Assembly: GCA_035352635.1 (NCBI GenBank)
Contig: DAOPYA010000046.1
Span: 1-34,819 of the forward strand
DNA from: Rifleibacterium sp035352635
GTDB lineage: Bacteria > Muiribacteriota > Ozemobacteria > Ozemobacterales > Ozemobacteraceae
Direction: 5' to 3'
Length of the DNA: 34,819 bases
A model generated the notes under the pieces. The model was not told where the DNA came from and made no database searches. It was given only the letters and a program-made list of their open reading frames with translations. Positions 14,226-21,258 of this stretch are shown piece after piece. The position numbers and the translations under genes were made by a program. The stretch's first letter is position 1. Each line of letters begins with the position of its first letter.

Positions 14226-14836
14226 TCGAACTTGAATTTCATGACCAGCAGGTTCGCGCTCTGCTGAACGCTATCATTAAAAAGACCGGTGATGCCACTG
14301 AAGCTTTCGACGCCATAGGCGATGAAATGATACTCAGCGTCGAAAGAAACTTTGCCGCTGGCGGGCGATTTTCTTCGCCAGACAACATTGTCGGCGGCGA
14401 TGAAACATGGAAACCGCTTTCGCCCGTAACGGAAAAAATAAAGGCCCGCAAAAACAAAAAGGGGCCGCATCAAATTTTGATCGAATCAGGAACAATGGCT
14501 GCTTCTGTCGGAAAGAGCAAGCGGGTTTCAAAAAATACGGTTTCGATTGCTGCTGGAACCGAATACGCGGCCACGCAGCATTTCGGCGCGAAGCAGGGCT
14601 CATTCGGCGATGCTTTGATCAGGGCTCACGTTCGCAACCTGACCAGAAAAGGCAAGCAGATCGGCAAGAGAGGCAAGCCCGGCAAAGAAAAAGCGCTGAA
14701 GCTTCAAACGTCGGTGCGGGCTCACTTCAGGAAGGCCCCTTTTGGCAATATTCCGCCCAGGCCATTCATGACGCTTCACCCCGAAAGCATTAAAACAATA
14801 ATTGGTATGCTCGGAGACTATTTAACAGAAATCTAA
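14222..14836 (+). CDS. Virion morphogenesis protein (Mu gpG-like)
   Basis: 204 residues. The family order is visible: DQQVRALLNAIIKKTG and GDEMILSVERNFAAGG near the start, the WKPLSPVTEKIKARK segment, then ILIESGTMAASV, GTEYAATQHFGA, and a final PPRPFMTLHPE. This fits Phage_tail_S / gpG, involved in tail completion or head-tail joining. It is the last gene of the first late operon and is followed by a terminator. Confidence 0.87.
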   Translation: MIELEFHDQQVRALLNAIIKKTGDATEAFDAIGDEMILSVERNFAAGGRFSSPDNIVGGDETWKPLSPVTEKIKARKNKKGPHQILIESGTMAASVGKSKRVSKNTVSIAAGTEYAATQHFGAKQGSFGDALIRAHVRNLTRKGKQIGKRGKPGKEKALKLQTSVRAHFRKAPFGNIPPRPFMTLHPESIKTIIGMLGDYLTEI

Positions 14837-14915
14837 AATGCGGCGAATTTTAAGCGTTTTTAGTTTTCGACGACTCCAACTACCAAAATTTAATTCCGAT
14901 TCGAAAATGACCCGT

Positions 14916-14939
14916 TTCCGGCGAAATGCCGGGGTGTTT
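14916..14939 (+). terminator. Terminator after the first late operon
   Basis: CCGGC (14918-14922) and GCCGG (14928-14932) pair around GAAAT, extendable by two T-G pairs, and a T-run follows at about 14936-14941. Bases 14837-14915 show no gene. Confidence 0.65.
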
Positions 14940-14960
14940 TTAGAGCCACCAAAAACCCGC

Positions 14961-14997
14961 CAGTAAATAACGATTTTTTAACATCGTTGATTTACTG
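14961..14997. repeat. Inverted repeat abutting late promoter 2
   Basis: CAGTAAATAACGAT (14961-14974) and ATCGTTgATTTACTG (14983-14997, one extra G) form a 14-bp stem with an eight-base loop. The last two bases overlap the activator palindrome of late promoter 2, so it may be a second operator or a back-up terminator for upstream transcription. Confidence 0.6.
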
Positions 14998-15038
14998 AAG
15001 GGCTTCACCTGTTTCGCACGCTTCCAGACCGGTATTTT
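14996..15038 (+). promoter_or_regulatory. Late promoter 2 with Mor-type activator palindrome
   Basis: TGAAGGGCTTCA (14996-15007, one central mismatch from a perfect palindrome) is followed by CCTGTTTC, and TATTTT begins at 15033, 31.5 bp from the palindrome centre. Transcription would start near 15045 and run into the capsid and tail genes, the place of Mu PI. Confidence 0.72.
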
Positions 15039-15078
15039 GGTCATATCGATCAAACTTAACCAAAATCTGGAGGCGTTG

Positions 15079-15510
15079 ATGAAAGAAAAAATGTTCCGTC
15101 TGTTGCCGCTGCTTGCGGTTCTCGCATTCTGTGTTGTCGTGGCTGCTATTGCCGGGGAAACCAGATTTTTTATTCCTGATGGCCAGCGCACTACCAGCAC
15201 CGACTATGTCGTGCCGGTAATTACGCAGCCGACCGCCGGTTACCTGGTGCCTGCGACCGCTACCTTTTCGATTCCACAGCATACCGCCGTGAAAATTCCG
15301 ACCCTGCCGACCGGAACCAAGCAATTCAAGGTTTATGTCAACCCGGGTGCCGGTGCCAACATTGGGCCGTCGAATGTCGCCAGCGGCACTACCTTCCCTG
15401 AGATTGCCAGCGCAACACTCACCGACCCGATGGCGGTAGGCACTCTCACGCCGGATGTCTACATGATCGGCAGAACGACTGCCGCGACCGGCACGCTGAT
15501 CTGCCAGTGA
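15079..15510 (+). CDS. Secreted or membrane-anchored protein leading the capsid operon
   Basis: 143 residues from the ATG at 15079 (TGGAGG upstream; a TTG at 15037 is too close to the promoter). Residues about 5-25 (MFRLLPLLAVLAFCVVVAAI) are a signal peptide or membrane anchor. The remainder is Thr/Pro/Ala/Val rich and predicted beta-stranded with no recognised motif. An exported protein at the head of a capsid operon is unusual; it may act on the envelope rather than in the particle. Confidence 0.68.
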   Translation: MKEKMFRLLPLLAVLAFCVVVAAIAGETRFFIPDGQRTTSTDYVVPVITQPTAGYLVPATATFSIPQHTAVKIPTLPTGTKQFKVYVNPGAGANIGPSNVASGTTFPEIASATLTDPMAVGTLTPDVYMIGRTTAATGTLICQ

Positions 15511-15524
15511 GGTAAGCCAAACCA

Positions 15525-16454
15525 ATGAAACCCATTGAAATTTTCCGGCCTGGCAAATTCAAGGCCATGAGCGGCCAGGAGATCGAATTCAGCGCCGCCA
15601 TGCTTGAAAGCATTGCCAAGGCTTACGAGCCATCAGTGCATCAGTCGCCCCTGGTGATCGGTCACCCGAAACTTGAAGACCCTGCTTACGGTTGGGTCAA
15701 GGCATTGAGTTTTGCCAACAGTCGCCTTGTGGCCGAGCCGGAGGCCGTTGTTGAAGAATTTGCCGGTGTCGTTGCCGCCGGTCTTTACAAGAACGTCTCT
15801 GCCAGTTTCTTTACCCCAGATCACCCGGCCAACCCAAAACCCGGCAACTATTACCTCAAGCACGTCGGCTTTCTTGGTGCTACCCCGCCAGCCGTTTCAG
15901 GCCTTAAGCCCGTGAGCTTTGCCAGCGGCGGCGAAAAGGAAGTCTGTTTTGAATTCGCGGTTGAGACACCACAGCCCGTGGCCAAATCCGACCAGGAAAA
16001 CGAAAAAATTAAGGAGAACGCATTGAAAGAGAAAGAATTTGCTGACAAGGAAAAAGACCTGAACGAAAGGGAAAAGAACCTGAAAGCACGCGAAGCCGAT
16101 CAGAAAAAGGCTGAATTTGCCTCATTCCTGGGCGACTTGAAAAAGAAAGGCAAACTTATTCCCGCCGTCGAAGCTGGCCTGGTTGAATTCATGATGGGCC
16201 TTGATTCAGGCAATGTTCTTGAATTCGCTGGCGAAAAGAAAACCCAGGTCGATTACTTCAAGTCGTTCTTGGAAAAGCAGCCGAAGGTTGTCAGCTTTTC
16301 GGAAGCTGCCCCCGATTCAGTTGCCTCGCCTGATGCCGCAACCCCCAAGCAGCTGGCTGAAAAAGCCGGCAAACTCAAAACCCGTCTCGAAGGTGAAGGC
16401 GTTGTCATTTCATACGCCGACGCCGTCGCCAGAGTCTCAGGAGGTGAAGAATAA
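15525..16454 (+). CDS. Head maturation protease and scaffold (Mu gpI-like)
   Basis: 309 residues. Residues about 1-130 match the Mu I-like protease: KPIEIFRPGKFKAMSGQEIE, then SPLVIGHPKLEDPAYGWVKA and a SASFFTPDHPANP segment, ending GATPPAVSGLKP. Residues about 165-205 are a highly charged coiled coil (KEKEFADKEKDLNEREKNLK) typical of scaffolds. The protein would guide capsid assembly and then cut the scaffold. An internal in-frame start at 16023 could make the scaffold alone, as Mu Z is made from the 3' part of I. Confidence 0.87.
   Translation: MKPIEIFRPGKFKAMSGQEIEFSAAMLESIAKAYEPSVHQSPLVIGHPKLEDPAYGWVKALSFANSRLVAEPEAVVEEFAGVVAAGLYKNVSASFFTPDHPANPKPGNYYLKHVGFLGATPPAVSGLKPVSFASGGEKEVCFEFAVETPQPVAKSDQENEKIKENALKEKEFADKEKDLNEREKNLKAREADQKKAEFASFLGDLKKKGKLIPAVEAGLVEFMMGLDSGNVLEFAGEKKTQVDYFKSFLEKQPKVVSFSEAAPDSVASPDAATPKQLAEKAGKLKTRLEGEGVVISYADAVARVSGGEE
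16011..16025 (+). promoter_or_regulatory. Internal translation start for scaffold (Z-like)
   Basis: AAGGAG at 16011-16016 lies six bases before an in-frame TTG at 16023 (codon 167 of the protease/scaffold gene), just where the protease domain ends and the coiled-coil scaffold begins. Confidence 0.55.
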
Positions 16455-16813
16455 TGTATCTCGGTTTAACCAAAAACTACCTGGCCGAAGATGCCAATGC
16501 GCAGTATCTGATCGCCAAACAGGGCACTGCCGACAACCAGGCGCTGAAATCTGGTGCCGCCGCAGCTAACCAGCTGGGCGTTGTAAGCCAGCCTGGCGAC
16601 ATTGTTGCCGGTGAAAGAATGGATGTCGTTCTGCTCGGCGAAGCCGAAGTCAGATGTGCCGGGGCCATCGCCGCCGGTCGTTCGTTCACCGCTGATGCTG
16701 ACGGCAAAGCCGTGCTGGCAACCACTGGCCAGCGAGCTGCGGGCATTGTTCTCGAAACCGGTGCAGCCGATCGAATCGTTCCCTGCATAGTAGCCCCGCA
16801 CACTGCGGCATAA
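16454..16813 (+). CDS. Capsid decoration-like protein
   Basis: 119 residues after AGGAGGTG; the ATG shares a base with the previous stop. The body is small-residue-rich beta sequence (QLGVVSQPGDIVAGERMDVV, then GRSFTADADGKAVLAT), with the look of DUF2190-type or related capsid stabilising proteins. Its place between scaffold and major capsid supports this. The exact family is unsure. Confidence 0.72.
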   Translation: MYLGLTKNYLAEDANAQYLIAKQGTADNQALKSGAAAANQLGVVSQPGDIVAGERMDVVLLGEAEVRCAGAIAAGRSFTADADGKAVLATTGQRAAGIVLETGAADRIVPCIVAPHTAA

Positions 16814-16827
16814 CCTGGAGGAATTAA

Positions 16828-17763
16828 ATGGCCAAATCGCTTTTTCCCATTGATCCCGTAATGACCGCGATTGTTATCGCTTACCGCAACAAACGCCTGA
16901 TTGCTGACGAGATTTTCCCTTATATCCCGGTCGGCAAGAGTCTGTTCAAATTTCTGAAATTCAATCTGGAGCAGGGTTTCACTCTGCCAAATACTCTGGT
17001 CGGGCGCAAATCCAGCCCGAACAAAGTTGAATTCAGCGGTTCTGAAGTCGAAGCATCGTGCGCTGACTACTTCCTCGATGACGTGATTCCGCAGTCTGAC
17101 ATTGATGACGCGCCTGAAGGCGTGAATCTGATCAACAATGCCAGCGAAGGTATCATCGATCTGATTATGCTCGACCGTGAAGTCCGTGCCGCTGCTCTTG
17201 CCTTCAGCGCCGGCCAGTATGCCACCGGCAATAAAGCAGCCCTTTCCGGCAGCGATCGTTTCGACGATTACGTTGCTTCTGACCCGGTCAACACAATCAA
17301 AGACGCTCTCAGCAGCATGCTGATGCGCGGTAACGTCATGGTTGTCGGTCGCAAGGCTTTCGACAAGCTCAGCAGCCATCCGAAGATCGTCAAGGCGATT
17401 AATGCCAACAGCGGCGACTCTGGTATCGCAACCCGCGCTCAGATTGCCGGACTGTTCGAACTCGACGACGTAATTGTCGGCGAAGCCTTTCTGAATACCG
17501 CCAAAAAAGGCGAAACAATGACGCTGTCACGCGTCTGGGGCAACCACCTGTCACTGATCTATCGCGATCGTCTGGCGAACAATTCGAACAACCGCATGAC
17601 CTTCGGGTTTACCGCCCGTCAGGGAAGCCGTGTTGCCGGTGTATTGCCTGACAAGATGATCGGCGCTCGCGGCAGTCACATCGTTCGTGCCGGCGAAACC
17701 GTTAAGGAAGTCGTCACTTCTGACCGCCTGGGTTACCTGATCCAGAACGTCGTCAGCGATTAA
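16828..17763 (+). CDS. Major capsid protein
   Basis: 311 residues after TGGAGG, following protease/scaffold and decoration genes. It begins KSLFPIDPVMTAIVIAYRNK, has an N-arm-like acidic stretch, and a conserved-looking VVGRKAFDKLSSHPKI segment near residue 172, followed by IATRAQIAGLFELDDVIVGE. This resembles the major head subunits of B3/D3112-like and related phages (HK97 fold expected). The clear start and strong codon bias fit a highly made protein. Confidence 0.87.
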   Translation: MAKSLFPIDPVMTAIVIAYRNKRLIADEIFPYIPVGKSLFKFLKFNLEQGFTLPNTLVGRKSSPNKVEFSGSEVEASCADYFLDDVIPQSDIDDAPEGVNLINNASEGIIDLIMLDREVRAAALAFSAGQYATGNKAALSGSDRFDDYVASDPVNTIKDALSSMLMRGNVMVVGRKAFDKLSSHPKIVKAINANSGDSGIATRAQIAGLFELDDVIVGEAFLNTAKKGETMTLSRVWGNHLSLIYRDRLANNSNNRMTFGFTARQGSRVAGVLPDKMIGARGSHIVRAGETVKEVVTSDRLGYLIQNVVSD

Positions 17764-17774
17764 GGAGCAATCAG

Positions 17775-17963
17775 ATGGCTAAAGCCGTAACCGTAAAAAC
17801 CAAAGGTGACTTTGAATGCCTGGTGAAAGTTAAACACGACGGCATAGTCTACATGCCGGGTGACGCTATCGACCTCAGCGCTGATCAGGCAAGAAGCCTC
17901 ATCGTCAGTGGTGCGATCAAACCGAACAAAACCCTGCCCGCTTCTACTGAAAAGGCTGAATAA
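17775..17963 (+). CDS. Small head protein, Mu gp35-like
   Basis: 62 residues after AAGGAG. The sequence has short beta strands (ECLVKVKHDGIVYMPGDAID) and an SADQARSLIVSGAI helix, as in the small DUF7210/gp35-type proteins between capsid and connector genes of Mu-like phages. Role unknown. Confidence 0.68.
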   Translation: MAKAVTVKTKGDFECLVKVKHDGIVYMPGDAIDLSADQARSLIVSGAIKPNKTLPASTEKAE

Positions 17964-17965
17964 CC

Positions 17966-18400
17966 ATGAAATACGCTGTTGTCCAGGACATGATTGATCG
18001 CTTCGGCGCTGCCGAACTTACCCAGCTGACGGATCGCGCTGACCCGCCAGCCGGAACCTATGACTCAGATGCGATTGAACAGGCCCTGAACGACGCGGAA
18101 GCAGAGATTGACGCATACCTGCTCGCCAGGTATGCGTTACCTCTGACCACCGTGCCGACGAACCTGACCCGCATTGCCTGTGATATGGCCAGATACCAGC
18201 TGTTCGGGCCGTCTATAACTGATGAAGTAACAAAGCGCTACGGCGACGCAGTTGCTTTTCTGAAAAGCGTTTCTCGTGGCGAAACCGTTCTTGGTATCGA
18301 TCAGACCACTGGCACTGCGCCAACGGTGGTTAACGCTCCCGAGCATTTCGGCCCGGCCAGAACTTTCAGCCGTTACACCTTGAGGGATTATTGTGATTGA
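17966..18400 (+). CDS. Head-tail connector, Mu gp36-like (DUF1320)
   Basis: 144 residues. The start YAVVQDMIDRFGAAELTQLT, DAEAEIDAYLLARYALPL, and LTRIACDMARYQLF are typical of DUF1320, an all-helical adaptor that joins the portal ring to the tail. It is placed directly after the capsid genes. Its end overlaps the GTG start of the next gene by eight bases. Confidence 0.88.
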   Translation: MKYAVVQDMIDRFGAAELTQLTDRADPPAGTYDSDAIEQALNDAEAEIDAYLLARYALPLTTVPTNLTRIACDMARYQLFGPSITDEVTKRYGDAVAFLKSVSRGETVLGIDQTTGTAPTVVNAPEHFGPARTFSRYTLRDYCD

Positions 18401-18800
18401 TACCATCGAAAGCGCAATCGTAGGCAGGCTGGAATCGCAGATTGCCGATCTGACGATTAAAGCATTTCCGAGTCGGCCGGAAGAATTCAAAAAACTCCCA
18501 GTCGGAAACAAGGGCTTAGTGCTGGTCGCTTACAGCGGCAGCGCTCTCAGTGAGCCAACAAACATGGACGCCTTGATTCAGGATCGACTCATTGAGTTCA
18601 GCATCACGTTACAGATAAGAGATTTGCGTGGCCATGACGGCGCGTATGATTATCTCGAAGAAATAAGAGCGGCACTGAGTGGCTGGTCTCCGACTTCCGA
18701 TAATCGCGTCATGTATATGGTCAGTGAAGAATTAATTCAACTGATAGACAATCTCTGGGTGTGGGGGCAAACCTGGCGACTGGCCGTGAGGCAGGCATGA
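18393..18800 (+). CDS. Mu gp37-like protein (DUF1834 type)
   Basis: 135 residues from a GTG start with GAGG upstream. It begins IDTIESAIVGRLESQIADLT and ends with ELIQLIDNLWVWGQTWRLAV, with a strand-rich middle (GLVLVAYSGSA, IEFSITLQIRDLRGHDGAYD). It matches the Gp37/DUF1834 type proteins that follow gp36 in Mu-like phages and probably act at the head-tail junction. Confidence 0.75.
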   Translation: MIDTIESAIVGRLESQIADLTIKAFPSRPEEFKKLPVGNKGLVLVAYSGSALSEPTNMDALIQDRLIEFSITLQIRDLRGHDGAYDYLEEIRAALSGWSPTSDNRVMYMVSEELIQLIDNLWVWGQTWRLAVRQA

Positions 18801-19225
18801 CCGCAAAAAGTAATAGCATCATAACTACCCTTAAAACGGCCTTAACGACAGCCGGTATCGCCCTGGCTACCACCAGGCGGCTAGGCTGGAACGAACTTGC
18901 TGCGAGTGAGTTTCCCGCCGTGGTCATTGAGCCAGGGCCGGAAAACCAGAGCATGCTCAACAACGGTCAGGCTGAAGTTTCCTGGCTGTTAACTTTAAGG
19001 CTTCACGCAACCAGGGTGACCGGCCTCTCTGCCGCCGACAACTGGCGTGAAAAATCCGCTTTGATTGGCCGCACCATTGCCGCAAACCGGCAGCTCAGCG
19101 GCCAGGTAATCAAAGCTGAGATTACTGCGAGACAGATCGATGCTCAGGTATTTGAGCCCTGGGCGTCAGGGACACTTGATTTGACTATACGTTTTCGATT
19201 TAACGAATTAACCCAGGGAGGTTGA
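18797..19225 (+). CDS. Putative tail terminator-like protein
   Basis: 142 residues from the ATG at 18797, overlapping the preceding stop as ATGA. The alternation of helix and strands (SNSIITTLKTALTTAGIALA, WLLTLRLHATRV, LDLTIRFRFNEL) and the place just before the tail tube suggest a tail terminator or completion protein. No family-specific motif is clear. Its 3' end contains an end-type 16-bp repeat at 19171. Confidence 0.6.
   Translation: MTAKSNSIITTLKTALTTAGIALATTRRLGWNELAASEFPAVVIEPGPENQSMLNNGQAEVSWLLTLRLHATRVTGLSAADNWREKSALIGRTIAANRQLSGQVIKAEITARQIDAQVFEPWASGTLDLTIRFRFNELTQGG
19171..19186 (-). repeat. End-type repeat inside a late gene
   Basis: GACACTTGATTTGACT, followed by ATA, matches the copy at 6285 in 17 of 19 bases, with 13 in a row (TGATTTGACTATA). 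It is within the coding sequence of the gene ending at 19225, near the genome centre. Confidence 0.5.
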
Positions 19226-19229
19226 TAAA

Positions 19230-20471
19230 ATGCCCATTCAAACTAATGCGATGCTGCTTCTCGGTGGCCTTGAGAGCAGCCCTAACACTGACCCATCGCT
19301 TACTGTCGCCGATGCGATACCGACCGGAAAGTTTTTGCCTGGTTACAAGTTCGACGAGCTTCAGCGCCTTGTCGTAAACAAGGGCATAGATGCGGCCAAG
19401 AAGTTAATCGGTCGTGAAACAATAGACTTTAATTTCGAAGTCGAACTTCTTGCCAGCGGTGTCGTTGGCGCCGAACCAACCTGGGGCAGATTGCTTGAGG
19501 CGTGCGGGTTCACCAAGACGGCTCTTGTCGCCGCCACGATTGCTAACCCGGTTGCCGGTTATGGCAATACCGGCCTGAGCGGCCTTGCCGTTGCAAAAGG
19601 TGGCGCTTTTACCGGCGCGGAGCCGAGAGTTTATAAAGTTGAAGTCACCACCGCCGGAGCTTCCGGGGCGGCCAAGGTTTCTGTTACCTGCCGTGGGGAT
19701 TCGACCCAGAACAGCACCGATAATGTTGTTACCACCGGCACCCCGATCACTATGGGCGATGAAGGCGCAACGATCACCTTCACCTTTGCCAGCGGCTCCC
19801 TGGCGCTTGGCGACAAATGGCATGTCCACTGCTACCCACCAGGCATCAGCTATAAACCGACCGCTCACGATGGCACCTGGAAAAGCGCTTTCTTTTACCA
19901 CTATCTTGGCGGTCTGCTGTTCAAGGGCGGCGGCGCCAGAGGTAATTTCAGTCTCTCTGCCCCTGCAGGTGAAATCGCTAAATTGAATTTTACCTTCCAG
20001 TCAGTTTTTCATTCAATTACCGACGCTGCCGTGCCTGACTATACTGAGGATAGCCGCGTGCCGGCAATCGTCGAACTGGCCGGCCTGCACGTCGACGACG
20101 ATAACACCCTGATTGTTAAGACCATCGGCATCGACACCGGCAATACCATCGTTGCCCGCAAAAATGTTAACGCCGCCCAGGGCGTCGATAGTTTCAGAAT
20201 TTCGGCCAGAGACAACCAGTTCAGCATTGACCCTCAAGCAAAGCTCGAAGCCGAATTCGATTTCTGGCATAAGCTGCGTGAACGCGAAGAAGTGCCGGTC
20301 AGCTTTAAAGTCGGCGTAACTTCGGGCAACATCATTCACACCTTTATTCGCCGCTCAGTTATCGACAATCTCGGCCCTGTCGATGACGAAGACCTTCTGC
20401 GCTACGGCATCGCCGGTCAGTGCCGCCCAAGCCCGGCCGGAAACGACAATATCGAAATCTTCGTGTGCTGA
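19230..20471 (+). CDS. Major tail tube protein
   Basis: 413 residues. The N- and C-terminal parts show the beta-rich tube fold with FNFEVELLASGVVG, RGNFSLSAPAGEIAKLNFTF and IVELAGLHVDDDN. A central Gly/Ala/Thr-rich stretch at about 110-200 (VYKVEVTTAGASGAAKVSVT) looks like an inserted domain similar to those displayed on tube surfaces. The absence of a sheath gene upstream indicates a siphovirus tail. A terminator follows. Confidence 0.82.
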   Translation: MPIQTNAMLLLGGLESSPNTDPSLTVADAIPTGKFLPGYKFDELQRLVVNKGIDAAKKLIGRETIDFNFEVELLASGVVGAEPTWGRLLEACGFTKTALVAATIANPVAGYGNTGLSGLAVAKGGAFTGAEPRVYKVEVTTAGASGAAKVSVTCRGDSTQNSTDNVVTTGTPITMGDEGATITFTFASGSLALGDKWHVHCYPPGISYKPTAHDGTWKSAFFYHYLGGLLFKGGGARGNFSLSAPAGEIAKLNFTFQSVFHSITDAAVPDYTEDSRVPAIVELAGLHVDDDNTLIVKTIGIDTGNTIVARKNVNAAQGVDSFRISARDNQFSIDPQAKLEAEFDFWHKLREREEVPVSFKVGVTSGNIIHTFIRRSVIDNLGPVDDEDLLRYGIAGQCRPSPAGNDNIEIFVC

Positions 20472-20502
20472 TTTGCCACGACGAGACATAAACTCCACCT
20501 TC

Positions 20503-20537
20503 GTCAGGGGTTGTTACGAGCAGCCCCTGACCTTTTT
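20503..20537 (+). terminator. Terminator between tail tube and chaperone genes
   Basis: GTCAGGGG (20503-20510) pairs with CCCCTGAC (20524-20531), extendable by T-G, T-A and G-C to 11 pairs around TTACGAG. TTTTT follows at 20533-20537. No new promoter is obvious after it, so it is probably leaky and lowers expression of the downstream assembly genes relative to the tube. Confidence 0.78.
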
Positions 20538-20557
20538 AACAGAAAGGGAATTTTAAA

Positions 20558-21007
20558 ATGCAACTTACCAGCAAAACCAACGGCCGTTACTTCTGGCGTG
20601 ATTCCGGCAATCGCTTTTTCATCGAGATCGATGGTAGACCCGTCGAGCTGAAATTTACCCTGGCGCAGTCAGAAGCCTACCAGGCGTTTATCACCGAAGA
20701 CCGCGCCAAAGCGAAAGAAGAATTTGAAGCCAGGAAAAAAGCCGAGGCTGAAGCCCAGAAAACCGGCGCCGATATAGACCCCACCGAATTCGTTATTCAG
20801 CGCATCACGAAGAGCATCAGCACGGCAGCATCGCAAGTTGCAATCGCACTCAACCCGAAGGAAGAAAAACAGTTTACCAGGGAACAGGTCGTCGATCTTT
20901 TCAACGAACACCTCGATCTGCTGCAGATTGTTTCACGCACCTGGGTCGAGAAGAAGGTTTTCAATCCCATGCTGGATTCCGTTCTCGACCCTCACCTGGC
21001 TCCGTAA
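20558..21007 (+). CDS. Tail assembly chaperone, first part (gpG-type)
   Basis: 149 residues after AAAGGG. It begins TNGRYFWRDSGNRFFIEIDG and continues into acidic/basic helices (EEFEARKKAEAEAQKTGADI). It lies between tail tube and tape measure, where siphophages encode gpG/gpGT chaperones that coat the tape measure protein. Sequence similarity alone is weak; the role is by position. The -1 frame is open through its second half into the next gene. Confidence 0.7.
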   Translation: MQLTSKTNGRYFWRDSGNRFFIEIDGRPVELKFTLAQSEAYQAFITEDRAKAKEEFEARKKAEAEAQKTGADIDPTEFVIQRITKSISTAASQVAIALNPKEEKQFTREQVVDLFNEHLDLLQIVSRTWVEKKVFNPMLDSVLDPHLAP

Positions 21008-21033
21008 ACCGGAGCCGCCAAGACACCAAGCCC

Positions 21034-21258
21034 ATGGAAGTCTTGCGCTGGGAACACAAGCTGAAGGTATGCCGTGGGTATGCCTTCAGTCTTGAACAGG
21101 TTTTCGAAATGGATTTCCTGGCTTACCTGATCGCACTTAAAGACCTGGCTGATACCCCGAGTGTTGATGAATCACTGCTGCTGATGTTCGGCGGCAAGAA
21201 AAAAGGCCCGATGAGCATAGCCGATCGCCGGGCCGCACTGAAGAGAAAAAGCCGATGA
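21034..21258 (+). CDS. Tail assembly chaperone, second part (gpT-type)
   Basis: 74 residues from the ATG at 21034, or longer if read by frameshift. It begins EVLRWEHKLKVCRGYAFSLE and ends with the basic RRAALKRKSR. Short proteins of this look precede the tape measure gene in siphophages. No ribosome binding site lies at a normal distance (GGAG is more than 18 bases away). The frame is -1 relative to the upstream gene and has no stop from 20761 onward, so it may be translated as a fusion. Confidence 0.65.
   Translation: MEVLRWEHKLKVCRGYAFSLEQVFEMDFLAYLIALKDLADTPSVDESLLLMFGGKKKGPMSIADRRAALKRKSR

Noticed and set aside
16477..17379. 300-codon minus-strand frame opposite decoration and capsid genes
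   Set aside because: Antisense to two well-supported structural genes; no ribosome binding site or family match.
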